Below are positions 1 to 7,547 of a DNA stretch of 64,000 nt, one piece after another. Made by a program: the position numbers and the translations under genes. This DNA comes from Bacteroidales bacterium M3 (GTDB lineage: Bacteria > Bacteroidota > Bacteroidia > Bacteroidales > Muribaculaceae). The stretch lies in the NCBI GenBank assembly GCA_001689445.1, contig LUJN01000012.1:62001-126000 (forward strand), in the 5' to 3' direction. Every line of letters starts with the position of its first letter. The stretch's first letter is position 1. Under the pieces are notes generated by a model. The model ran no database searches and was not told where the DNA came from. It saw nothing but the letters and a program-made list of their open reading frames with translations.

Positions 1-144
1 GAGATGGGAATATGTTGTACCTGGTTCTCTAATGGATATTATGGCAAGATGGATAAAAAAGAACAATTAACGAATCCAATAAAATCCCACGAAATATGGA
101 AAAGAACCAGACCTCTGCATGAACAACTTCAAACTATGAATTAA
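1..144 (+). CDS. 3' end of an unidentified upstream gene (partial)
   Basis: The first frame is open from the window edge to a TAA at 142-144 and encodes 47 residues, including two adjacent cysteines and a charged C-terminus ending LHEQLQTMN. It lies 17 bases ahead of the next gene on the same strand, which fits the tail of an upstream gene in this AT-rich stretch. I recognise no family. A chance open frame is possible at this length. Confidence 0.45.
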   Translation, partial: EMGICCTWFSNGYYGKMDKKEQLTNPIKSHEIWKRTRPLHEQLQTMN

Positions 145-161
145 TAAACCGCGATGCAACA

Positions 162-701
162 ATGAGGAATATCCTATTATCCATTATCGGCCTATTGGCA
201 CTGTGCGCCTCGTGCGCTGGCAGTGACAGTATTGGACAGTATGTATACGTCGATTATTTTGCCGTTATCCACATAGACCGCAAGTGCGCATCCAAGGTGA
301 TTGAAAATCCAAAGACCAAGGAGGAACGCATGGCTAACATGGAGGGAGTGTCTTTCATCGATACCTGCAATCTCATATCCACGACAAAGGCTGACTACGA
401 GTACACTTTTTGCCCACGGTGTATCAACGATGGAACATACCGTCACCTCTCATCAATAATGGAGCAAAATGAAAAGCTAAATCACGAAGCCGAAAAACTT
501 TGGAAGCAAATCGACAAGGCAAGGAGATGGTTATACGGCAAGCTGTACCAAACATATGACCTACCCGGTTATGATGACTTCGTAGAGGATATGGCCGATA
601 ATCAAAAGCGTAAAAGGATCTATGACGTAGCTCTCGAAGAGGGGCTTGATGTGGGTTCTACCTTTGAGGAGTTTTCAGAGACACTCGGCTTCAAACAATA
701 A
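162..701 (+). CDS. Exported hypothetical lipoprotein with H-x4-C / CxxC pattern
   Basis: The 179-residue product begins with a lipoprotein-type signal peptide (hydrophobic core, then LCASCAG, so Cys18 is the probable lipidated residue). It is therefore probably held at the cell envelope. The mature part has a His-x4-Cys motif (H in VIHIDRKC) and a CPRC pair about 65 residues later, a spacing that suggests a small metal site, followed by a charged, probably helical C-terminal half. The next gene encodes a second exported protein with the same H-x4-C and C-x2-C pattern. Function unknown; metal binding is inferred from the cysteines and histidine only. Confidence 0.7.
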   Translation: MRNILLSIIGLLALCASCAGSDSIGQYVYVDYFAVIHIDRKCASKVIENPKTKEERMANMEGVSFIDTCNLISTTKADYEYTFCPRCINDGTYRHLSSIMEQNEKLNHEAEKLWKQIDKARRWLYGKLYQTYDLPGYDDFVEDMADNQKRKRIYDVALEEGLDVGSTFEEFSETLGFKQ

Positions 702-714
702 TCCAAAATCACAA

Positions 715-972
715 ATGAAAATGAAAACTTTACGACATCTACGGCTATTGACATTGACAGCGGCGTTGCTGCTGAGCCTCACGCCGATGGACGGCGGCAT
801 GGAGGCGACCGAGGCTGACACCACAGTGTGGATATGCGGCGGCCCGAAATCAAAGCGATACCACTCCACCAAGAACTGCCCGGGGCTGAACCGTTGCAGC
901 AAGACACCCCGCGCCGTCTCCCTCTCCAACGCCCGCGCAAGCGGCTACACCCCCTGCCGCAAGTGCTACTGA
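715..972 (+). CDS. Small exported protein with Cys/His metal-site pattern
   Basis: This 85-residue protein has a signal peptide (residues 1 to about 25, KTLRHLRLLTLTAALLLSL) and a compact C-terminal module with YHSTKNCPGL followed by GYTPCRKCY at the very end. Such H-x4-C ... C-x2-C modules recur in small exported proteins of Bacteroidota and resemble a one-zinc fold, but no function is established. The frame is open further upstream to 646, inside the previous gene; ATG 715 (or 721) is preferred because it directly precedes the signal sequence and starts 13 bases after the previous stop. It is GC-richer than its neighbours. Confidence 0.7.
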   Translation: MKMKTLRHLRLLTLTAALLLSLTPMDGGMEATEADTTVWICGGPKSKRYHSTKNCPGLNRCSKTPRAVSLSNARASGYTPCRKCY

Positions 973-1020
973 CACCCTTACGTTTAGGTATAAAAATGAC
1001 ACTAAATTAAAAATCGGATT

Positions 1021-2358
1021 ATGGAGTTCAAAATCATTTTATTTATTATTATAATGGCATTAATAATGAGTGTCCATTATATAAAAACACGCCCATTATC
1101 AATAAAATGGTTAATCCGTAAACAAAACCTTTTGGAACATTGGAAAACCTTGCTCATCGATTTATTTAGCTTAGTCGGAGCCGCCATAACCATACTCTCA
1201 ATATATGTAAGCGACCGCAAAGATTGGGGACAAATGAAGTGGAGTGACATTATTGTTTTTGGAATCGTCATTTTTATTTTAATAATTTGGGGAAGAAAAA
1301 GTTGGGAAACACTTGAGTCCAAGACGTTAGAATTAAATAAAGATTTATTTTTCAAGTACATTGCAGAGGAAGTAAAAAAAGCATCTGCAACTATCGAATG
1401 TATTGCAGGGGATGCATCTTGGCTGAGAGACCAAAGGGACACATACAAATACATATCAGAGCATAAGCCTGAGGTAAAGATAAACATATATTATTCGACC
1501 GAGGCACATAAACGCTATATGAAACTTATACGAGAATATGCCCAATGGGGCATTAATATGATTCCATACCCGTTTAAGTTTGAAACTGAATACCTGAAAG
1601 GTGTACTGATAGATTCCGATGAGAATGCAAAATTCTATTCAATTAAAAAAGAAGAAAATGGATGCATTTCTACAACAAAATTCAACGCAGGATGCTATGA
1701 ATACTGTTTAGCTGTGGCATTTATCAAAAATATAGATGCAGCAATTAAAAACAAGAAAAAGAATAAAGTTATCATAGGAATCGCAGGGTTGAATAACATT
1801 GGCAAAACATCTCTGTGCAGAAAAATTAGGCAACAATATAAAGAACAGGTTGTCCTAATCGATGATACGTTTATAAACACAGAGAATGAGACGTCATTTG
1901 AAGTTGCTCTATTTTGTCTTACAAATCAGATTCTCGAGTATCTGAACTCCACAAAAAGGCAAACAGATAAAGATAAGCCATCCATAATCCTCTTTGACAG
2001 AACGCCATTCGATAATTTGATGTTCTTGAAACGTTACCGTCCAAAAGACAAATATGGAACCTATACCTACAAACTTGAATCGCTATTGAGAATTTTTATG
2101 TCCAATTTTACTCATATAATTTTTCTTTGTCCAGACAAAAAGCTAACTAATTGCAGCACAAGCTTCATAAACGAATTTGAGCGAAAAGAGTTAACCCGAA
2201 GTTTAGATAAAATATATGGCATTATCAAAGAAAAAATAACAAAAGTAAACGTTCATTATAGTGTAAATGAGGAAAGTTTCTCACAACAAATAGATGAATT
2301 GTCACAACAAGTATCACAAATTATCGATGATCATTTAAAGCCCGATGAAAAATCTTGA
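1021..2358 (+). CDS. Membrane-anchored protein with C-terminal P-loop kinase-like domain
   Basis: The 445-residue product has three N-terminal hydrophobic segments (about 4-20, 44-63 and 76-92), then a cytosolic part in two sections. Residues about 105-225 look like a compact alpha/beta domain (ATIECIAGDASWL, KINIYYST, KGVLIDS) reminiscent of the PLD-like sensor domains of some regulators, though no HxK motif is seen. Residues 250-445 form a P-loop domain: Walker A G256-x4-GKT263, and LFDRTPFD at 324-331, a DR-x3-D arrangement as in nucleoside or thymidylate kinase-like and NadR-type ATPases. The gene is very AT-rich. The substrate is unknown. Membrane anchoring plus a nucleotide-kinase fold in an accessory region makes a defence or conflict role conceivable, but that is inference. 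Confidence 0.75.
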   Translation: MEFKIILFIIIMALIMSVHYIKTRPLSIKWLIRKQNLLEHWKTLLIDLFSLVGAAITILSIYVSDRKDWGQMKWSDIIVFGIVIFILIIWGRKSWETLESKTLELNKDLFFKYIAEEVKKASATIECIAGDASWLRDQRDTYKYISEHKPEVKINIYYSTEAHKRYMKLIREYAQWGINMIPYPFKFETEYLKGVLIDSDENAKFYSIKKEENGCISTTKFNAGCYEYCLAVAFIKNIDAAIKNKKKNKVIIGIAGLNNIGKTSLCRKIRQQYKEQVVLIDDTFINTENETSFEVALFCLTNQILEYLNSTKRQTDKDKPSIILFDRTPFDNLMFLKRYRPKDKYGTYTYKLESLLRIFMSNFTHIIFLCPDKKLTNCSTSFINEFERKELTRSLDKIYGIIKEKITKVNVHYSVNEESFSQQIDELSQQVSQIIDDHLKPDEKS

Positions 2359-2449
2359 CATTTTTAGGAATGGCTCAATATTTTTTGAAATAGACATGGA
2401 GAACAATTTTAGTAAACTTGAGCACTTCTTGGAAACCATAAATTACTAA
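2345..2449 (+). CDS. Possible 34-residue overlapping small ORF
   Basis: An ATG at 2345 lies inside the last codons of the kinase-like gene in another frame, giving a 14-base overlap and a 34-residue peptide (MKNLDIFRNG ... LETINY) ending at 2449. The placement would allow translational coupling. Composition is amphipathic and acidic. At this size in AT-rich DNA chance occurrence is quite possible. Confidence 0.25.
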   Translation: MKNLDIFRNGSIFFEIDMENNFSKLEHFLETINY

Positions 2450-2521
2450 AACGCAATTACTTATCTTAGACTGTTCTTTATTTGATATACATTGGCAACA
2501 GCCGATAACACTATAATAATC

Positions 2522-2935
2522 ATGGAACTGAAAGAATTTATAAAGACCGCTATCTCGGACATAACCAGCGCAATCAGCGAGCTGCAAAGTGACCTTGACA
2601 ATGGAACGATTGTCAATCCAACGTTAACCCAAGGTGCGCGTGACAAGTGCGTTATGAGGGATAATGCAATTATACCTATTGAGCATCTCAATTTCGACAT
2701 CGCAGTCACAGCCTCCGAAGCATCCGGCGCTGACGGAGGCGCAAAAGTCGGCATCAGTGTATTCGGAGTAAAGGTCGGTGCAGAGACAAGCTCAAAGCAT
2801 GAGAATGTCTCTCGGTTGACATTTTCAATACCCATTGTCTTTCCAGCTACACATGTCAAGCCCTTGAAGAATGAGGAGCAGCCGAAAAAAGGCAGCAGAC
2901 CGACTTATGGCGATGAAACTAAAATTGCGCCCTAA
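2522..2935 (+). CDS. Trypco2-like domain protein
   Basis: A 137-residue soluble protein with the layout of the Trypco2 (trypsin-co-occurring domain 2) family: an N-terminal helix (ELKEFIKTAISDITSAISEL), a strand section (HLNFDIAVTASEA), a Gly/Ala-rich link (GADGGAKVGISVFGVKVGAE) and a final strand pair (VSRLTFSIPIVFP). It ends in a basic, probably disordered tail. The family was named for its association with trypsin-like proteases in predicted bacterial conflict systems. No protease is visible here, so the partner may lie left of the window or be absent. ATG 2522 is chosen over the in-frame TTG at 2492 because it directly precedes the conserved helix. The family call rests on pattern recognition, not a search. 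Confidence 0.65.
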   Translation: MELKEFIKTAISDITSAISELQSDLDNGTIVNPTLTQGARDKCVMRDNAIIPIEHLNFDIAVTASEASGADGGAKVGISVFGVKVGAETSSKHENVSRLTFSIPIVFPATHVKPLKNEEQPKKGSRPTYGDETKIAP

Positions 2936-3087
2936 TCTTTAAGCCATTCATACGCCCAATTGGCTGCCTCACCAGCCTCTTGTGGAGTGTCATACTTTGC
3001 GGCATAAAACCAAAAGAGACGATGATACAGTCGGCGATTACGCCATATGTAGATGCGCTTGCGGATGATTTTGAAGAACTTTTTCAT
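2932..3087 (-). CDS. Small basic hypothetical protein
   Basis: A 51-residue, strongly basic N-terminal half (KKFFKIIRKRIYIWRNRRLYHRLFW) is followed by an acidic helix ending in AANWAYEWLKD. I recall similar short basic proteins in Bacteroidales accessory regions, but know no function. ATG 3087 is preferred to an upstream start at 3126 because the similarity-like basic segment begins there. It converges on the Trypco2-like gene and overlaps its stop by four bases. Confidence 0.5.
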   Translation of the reverse strand: MKKFFKIIRKRIYIWRNRRLYHRLFWFYAAKYDTPQEAGEAANWAYEWLKD

Positions 3088-3187
3088 GCTGCCAAAGATA
3101 CTACAATCACGGCCAATCTGCAACATTAGTCAAAACTTGAATACATAAAATAAACCCCTTTTGTTTTCCAACTAAAATATTATAAGC

Positions 3188-3523
3188 ATGAAGAAAAAAC
3201 GTGTAATAAAATCGAGCAACGGGAATCACTCACTGAAAATAGTGGTATCTGTTCCTGATATTATTCCAAACGGAACTGGAGGCATTCAATTATCACGCGG
3301 TTCAATAATAGCAGCGTTTAGTGAAAAGATTCTTAGAATGGCAGAATTGGAGCAAGCCCATTATTTCCTAAACCTCAAACAACCCCATAAGAAAGGGGAT
3401 ATATCCATAGATACAACAGGTGATGGTGATGAAAGTATCATCCATTTAGGAGGTGCAGGGAAAAGCCACCTAATCAGCAATTACAGACGTTCCATTTCCG
3501 TTTCAATAATAACTAAACGATAA
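3188..3523 (+). CDS. Hypothetical protein, first gene of a two-gene unit
   Basis: The 111-residue product has a basic N-terminus and a central helix (SIIAAFSEKILRMAELEQAHYF), then a Gly/Asp-rich region (IDTTGDGDESIIHLGGAGKS) and a strand-like basic C-terminus. No signal peptide or membrane segment is apparent. Only three bases separate it from the membrane protein gene at 3527, so the two are probably co-transcribed and may act together. I do not recognise the family. Confidence 0.6.
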   Translation: MKKKRVIKSSNGNHSLKIVVSVPDIIPNGTGGIQLSRGSIIAAFSEKILRMAELEQAHYFLNLKQPHKKGDISIDTTGDGDESIIHLGGAGKSHLISNYRRSISVSIITKR

Positions 3524-3526
3524 TAT

Positions 3527-3916
3527 ATGAAACCTGAAACGTTAAAACATATCGTCAAAGAATACCACAATCAAACAGTCCCAACATCTACGATTTGTCG
3601 GACTATTGTATTTGCCTTAACCGGTGCTATTTGGCTGTTTTTCCAAAGAGACGGGATTTTTTCATTCACCTATGCTTCATCTTTGGGGTTGGTATTATTA
3701 GGAATCTATATTTTCATAGATGTATTCCAATATTTTTCAGGAGCATTAATGTACGGTCTTATGTTCTTCCGCAAAACCAAAATAAAGAATCCCGATTCAC
3801 TCATCGATAAGGCAGATTTATTTTCATTCATCATGTTCCTAACCAAATTCCTATACCTGCTCGCAGTTATAGTTGTGTTTGCTGTTTACATCTTCACGGT
3901 CTTATACGAATCGTAA
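3527..3916 (+). CDS. Hypothetical integral membrane protein
   Basis: A 129-residue protein with about four hydrophobic segments (around 24-40, 48-64, 68-80 and 105-126) and short charged loops. It follows the gene at 3188 by three bases and is the last gene before the hairpin-rich junction. A small membrane protein with an unknown soluble partner could be a holin-like or immunity-type pair, but nothing in the sequence proves this. Confidence 0.6.
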   Translation: MKPETLKHIVKEYHNQTVPTSTICRTIVFALTGAIWLFFQRDGIFSFTYASSLGLVLLGIYIFIDVFQYFSGALMYGLMFFRKTKIKNPDSLIDKADLFSFIMFLTKFLYLLAVIVVFAVYIFTVLYES

Positions 3917-4252
3917 TTTTTTTGGTGCAAATTTGGTACATAACAAGCCAATCACTGAATAAGGCACTATATATAAATAATATACAAATATATACATATC
4001 CCCCACGGGGATACGACTAAAGCCGCCGGGGATAGGCGGATTTTATTTTATACCGCTGACAGTCAGCAGCTTACCCCATTAGCCACAAGGCCATTTTCGG
4101 GGGCTTTTCGGGAGCCTCGACAAAGCACTTTTAGGCTCTTTTCAGGCGGTTTTTGGTGTCCTTGGGGTCATTTTTGGTACAATGTACCAAAAATTTTCGT
4201 ATTGTTTTTTCATTTTTGGGGAGGGAAATGTGGTTTGGTTGGGGATTTTTCG
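3917..4252. other. Non-coding junction rich in hairpins and TTTGGT repeats
   Basis: No gene is apparent. It separates the AT-rich accessory block from the housekeeping genes. Visible structure: TTTGGTGCA at 3921-3929, TTTGGTACA at 3932-3940, TTTTGGTGTC at 4151-4160, and a perfect inverted pair TTTTTGGTACA / TGTACCAAAAA at 4171-4193 with a one-base centre. Between them are short GC-rich hairpins at 3998-4012, 4023-4039 and 4055-4067. This resembles recombinase arm-site arrangements at the edge of an integrated element; no integrase gene is in the window. Confidence 0.5.
4023..4050 (+). terminator. Terminator-like hairpin after the accessory membrane gene
   Basis: CCGCC (4023-4027) pairs with GGCGG (4035-4039) and is followed by the T-rich run ATTTTATTTTA. 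It lies about 105 bases after the stop of the membrane protein gene. Confidence 0.45.
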
Positions 4253-4260
4253 TATCTTTG
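4253..4260 (+). promoter_or_regulatory. -7 promoter element for pyrK-pyrD
   Basis: TATCTTTG matches the Bacteroidota -7 element TAnnTTTG and lies 36 bases before the pyrK ATG. The upstream TTTGG at 4234-4238 is closer than the usual 19-21 base spacing, so the -33 element is not convincing. Confidence 0.6.
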
Positions 4261-4296
4261 TGTCATTGCCGACTTGGCAAATCATCGTGTCACATT

Positions 4297-5073
4297 ATGA
4301 AAAAATATATTAAGGATTTTACGGTTGTTGAAAATAGGATGGTTCATGCCAACTATTCGCTGCTGATATTATCGCCGAAGGATGGGGCGCTGCCGGACAT
4401 GATGCCGGGGCAATTCGTACAGGTTGCCGTCGACAATTCCAAGACCACTTATCTCAGACGTCCGATTTCCATAAATAATGTGGATTACGATGCCGGGCAT
4501 CTATGGCTGTTGATACGGAAGGCGGGAGCAGGCACTGAGGCACTGATGGAGCTCAAAGCCGGTTCTGCCGTGAATCTCGTGCTTCCTCTCGGCAATAGCT
4601 TCAACGCGCCACAGGATGCCGACCGGACATTGCTGCTCGTTGGCGGTGGTGTCGGCGTCGCTCCGATGCTCTATTGGGGAAAATGGCTTAAATCCAACGG
4701 CTATAAGCCGACATTCCTGTTGGGGGCACGGACTGCCGATGATGTCCTTGAACTGGATGAGTTCAAGAATGTCGGAGAAGTCCATATCTCCACAGAGGAC
4801 GGCTCGCTTGGCGAGAAAGGCCTCGTGACACATAACAGCGTGCTACAACACAGGTGGGATCACATATATTGCTGCGGTCCCGCACCCATGATGAAGGCAG
4901 TCGCCTCAGTTGCCGTAAAACTCGGTGCCGATTGCGAGGTGTCGCTTGAGAATATGATGGCGTGTGGTCTTGGGGCGTGTCTATGCTGTGTGGAAAACAC
5001 CGTCAAGGGAAATGTATGCGTCTGCACGGAAGGCCCGGTATTCAACATAAACCAACTGACATGGCAAGACTGA
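4297..5073 (+). CDS. pyrK: Dihydroorotate dehydrogenase B electron-transfer subunit PyrK
   Basis: PyrK passes electrons from dihydroorotate oxidation by PyrD to NAD+ through FAD and a [2Fe-2S] cluster, in pyrimidine synthesis in the cytosol. The 258-residue protein shows the FAD-binding RRPIS (54-58), the nucleotide-binding GGGVGVAP (116-123), CCGPAPMM (192-199), and the iron-sulfur cysteines 223, 228, 231 and 241 or 243 in CGLGACLCC...CVCTEGPVF. The frame is open upstream to 4153, but ATG 4297 gives the family's usual N-terminus and follows the promoter. pyrD overlaps its 3' end by 13 bases, as expected for a coupled heterotetramer. Confidence 0.95.
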   Translation: MKKYIKDFTVVENRMVHANYSLLILSPKDGALPDMMPGQFVQVAVDNSKTTYLRRPISINNVDYDAGHLWLLIRKAGAGTEALMELKAGSAVNLVLPLGNSFNAPQDADRTLLLVGGGVGVAPMLYWGKWLKSNGYKPTFLLGARTADDVLELDEFKNVGEVHISTEDGSLGEKGLVTHNSVLQHRWDHIYCCGPAPMMKAVASVAVKLGADCEVSLENMMACGLGACLCCVENTVKGNVCVCTEGPVFNINQLTWQD

Positions 5074-5966
5074 ACGTAAAAATAGGATCGCTTGAGCTTA
5101 AAAATCCTGTCCTCACAGCGTCGGGCACATTTGGCTACGGAACTGAGTTTGCAGACTTCATAGACCTCAACCGTCTCGGAGGATATATCATAAAGGGCAC
5201 CACACTCAATCCGCGTGAAGGCAACCCTTACCCCCGCATGGCCGAGACGCCGTCAGGTATGCTCAATGCCGTAGGCCTGCAGAACAAAGGCGTCGACTAT
5301 TTCATCAACCACATCTACCCGCATATCAAGGACTATGACAGTCATTTGATTGTCAATGTCTCAGGTGCGACCGTAGATGACTATGTGGCGGTGTGCGAAA
5401 AACTCGCGCCGCTCAACAAGGTGAATGCCGTCGAGGTCAATATCTCGTGCCCCAACGTGAAACAGGGAGGCATGGCTTTTGGCACCACATGCACCGGAGC
5501 TGCGCAGGTCACCAAGGCTGTTAGGGCGGCCTATCCTAAAAACGTGATAGTGAAGCTATCGCCAAATGTAACGGACATCACTGAAATAGCCCGTGCCGTA
5601 GAGGCCGAGGGTGCAGACTCCGTGTCGCTAATCAACACGCTGCTCGGTATGGCAATAGATGTCGAGAAACAACGCCCCTACCTGTCGACCGTGACAGGCG
5701 GTCTGTCCGGGGCGGCAGTGCGCCCTGTGGCCGTCAGGATGGTATGGCAGGTCGCCCATGCCGTCAAAATTCCCGTGATAGGGCTTGGTGGTATAATGAA
5801 CGGACGCGATGCCGTAGAGTTTATCCTTGCCGGAGCCACAGCCATAGAAGTCGGCACAGCCAATTTCATAGACCCTGCCGTGACGATGAAAATCATCGAC
5901 TACATAGACGAATATTGCGCCCGACACCATGTATCTGACATACATGAGATTATCGGCCTGATATAG
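5061..5966 (+). CDS. pyrD: Dihydroorotate dehydrogenase B catalytic subunit
   Basis: This is the FMN-containing subunit that oxidises dihydroorotate to orotate, the fourth step of UMP synthesis. The 301-residue TIM-barrel protein has NISCPN (class 1 active-site cysteine), KLSPNVTD and the phosphate-binding GGIMNGRDAVEFILAGA. Its pairing with pyrK identifies it as the NAD-linked class 1B type. ATG 5061 (MARLNVKIG) gives the family start and overlaps pyrK; a longer open frame to 4962 only runs through pyrK. pyrF, the final step, is also in this window at 18 kb but in a separate unit. Confidence 0.96.
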   Translation: MARLNVKIGSLELKNPVLTASGTFGYGTEFADFIDLNRLGGYIIKGTTLNPREGNPYPRMAETPSGMLNAVGLQNKGVDYFINHIYPHIKDYDSHLIVNVSGATVDDYVAVCEKLAPLNKVNAVEVNISCPNVKQGGMAFGTTCTGAAQVTKAVRAAYPKNVIVKLSPNVTDITEIARAVEAEGADSVSLINTLLGMAIDVEKQRPYLSTVTGGLSGAAVRPVAVRMVWQVAHAVKIPVIGLGGIMNGRDAVEFILAGATAIEVGTANFIDPAVTMKIIDYIDEYCARHHVSDIHEIIGLI

Positions 5967-6022
5967 TCATCTCCAACCTCTCTCCTCAAATAAAATTTTT
6001 CACTACTCTAAATTTCTAATCC

Positions 6023-7399
6023 ATGAAAAAGACACTCTCCCGTGCCTATGTAGGTCCTATTCCGACCGTGATGCTCTGTATGGTACTGTCCGCAGGCAAT
6101 GCAATGGCCGAAGACGGCTATCTGCCCGTAAAAGATTTTGACGGCCAACAAAAGGCAGTCGTTGGAAAAGACTTGAACCTTTGGCTGTCATCAGACTGGA
6201 TACGCACAAAGAGCAAGGGGAACTGGCATGAGACTGATACAAGAGCCGCCGATTGTGCGACATTCCTCCTCCACAACGGCATAATATATACCGGAGGTAA
6301 ATGGGACAGCGCGGATGACAGCGTGACATTCCACCGTTATGACGCTTCGACAGGAGAACAATTGACAGACATACATATCAGACTCAACGGCTATGCCGAC
6401 AAGCCATCATCGGGATATGTCACCCTACGCGCTGATGACGTCGGGACAGTATACATGATAGGCGCAATTGGAAAAATAAAAAGCCTCGTGGACGCCCCGG
6501 CAGTCTTCTATACCGTGAATCTCCAAGATGCAACCATAACAGGCAAACACACCATTTCGGGAATTAAAGACGGATGTTTCTATCCTATCATCAACGGAGA
6601 CATTGCGGGCGGCGACTATGACGTGTGGCGCGTGTATGGGGGAAACGTCTACCGCAATAAGGAGGAATATAAACTGAAGACCACATACGGGATTGCAAAG
6701 CGTCCGACCATCACACCCATAACGCGCGACAAGGTAATCGTTGATTGCGACAAGTCAATGCCACAATCAGGGCGCGTCATTGCGTCCGGTCGATGGGATA
6801 CCCAGAGCCTTTATCAGGAGGACAATTCCCCATACGACCACGCTGCAAGCAGCAACGGGCTATCCTATTTTGACCATAAGGATATAGAGATGACCGGAAT
6901 ATCGGTGATGGAGGACGGGATACAGACATACTATATCGTACGCCACATCGCGCCACTGTCAAAGTACCAGAATATCACCTACGACCTTGAATATGACGAA
7001 AGCCCCGACATGCAATCCCATCTGCTATGGAAATTGCCTGTCGATTTCTCTAACGGGGAGGTATCCGCCCCGTTGTCAATGATGCAGACGGCCAAATCGG
7101 GCAACTCGACAAAACTGTATGTCGCATCTCCGGGATACGGTATCAGCGCGTACACCATCATCGGCCCGGGGCGCACGACCGAGAGCAACATCACGTCAGC
7201 ATCCGACGACAATCCCCAATTTGTCCTTTCCAACCGACAAATAAGTTTCCCATACGCGGTCAATGCCGGCATCTATGACCTTGACGGACGCTGTGTGCTT
7301 GCGGCAGAAGAGGCTACCGTGCTCTCATTGGCACATCTTCCAAAGGGCGTTTACATATTACATATAGCAGGCGAGAGAAGCGCAAAGATAGTTTTGTAA
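6023..7399 (+). CDS. Secreted protein with T9SS-type C-terminal sorting domain
   Basis: The 458-residue product has an N-terminal signal peptide ending near AMAEDG and a long strand-rich middle with no motif I recognise. The last ~60 residues have the pattern of the type A sorting domain read by the type IX secretion system (AGIYDLDGRCVL ... LAHLPKGVYILHI ... KIVL). The prediction is export across the inner membrane by Sec, then across the outer membrane by T9SS, with release or anchoring at the surface. The middle section could be a beta-propeller, but I cannot show blades. It stands alone, 56 bases after pyrD and before a terminator. Confidence 0.75.
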   Translation: MKKTLSRAYVGPIPTVMLCMVLSAGNAMAEDGYLPVKDFDGQQKAVVGKDLNLWLSSDWIRTKSKGNWHETDTRAADCATFLLHNGIIYTGGKWDSADDSVTFHRYDASTGEQLTDIHIRLNGYADKPSSGYVTLRADDVGTVYMIGAIGKIKSLVDAPAVFYTVNLQDATITGKHTISGIKDGCFYPIINGDIAGGDYDVWRVYGGNVYRNKEEYKLKTTYGIAKRPTITPITRDKVIVDCDKSMPQSGRVIASGRWDTQSLYQEDNSPYDHAASSNGLSYFDHKDIEMTGISVMEDGIQTYYIVRHIAPLSKYQNITYDLEYDESPDMQSHLLWKLPVDFSNGEVSAPLSMMQTAKSGNSTKLYVASPGYGISAYTIIGPGRTTESNITSASDDNPQFVLSNRQISFPYAVNAGIYDLDGRCVLAAEEATVLSLAHLPKGVYILHIAGERSAKIVL

Positions 7400-7425
7400 G
7401 GTCATTTCTTACGTCCCTTAACATT

Positions 7426-7452
7426 GGCGTGCTCCAAAATTTGGGGCACGCC
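7426..7452. terminator. Hairpin terminator between convergent genes
   Basis: GGCGTGCTCC (7426-7435) pairs with GGGGCACGCC (7443-7452) with one G-T pair and an AT-rich loop, 26 bases after the T9SS protein gene. It can serve both that gene and the convergent EF-G2-type gene. Confidence 0.7.
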
Positions 7453-7547
7453 ATTTTCAAAGACATAGGGAAAAGCAGAGGGAGAAGCTCTCACGAGTTC
7501 CTCCCTCCCATATTACAAAGGTTTGAAAAAGTGAAGTTTTAGTTTAG

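Noticed and set aside
2492..2521. TTG start extending the Trypco2-like protein by ten residues
   Set aside because: The extension is not family-like and an ATG directly precedes the conserved helix.
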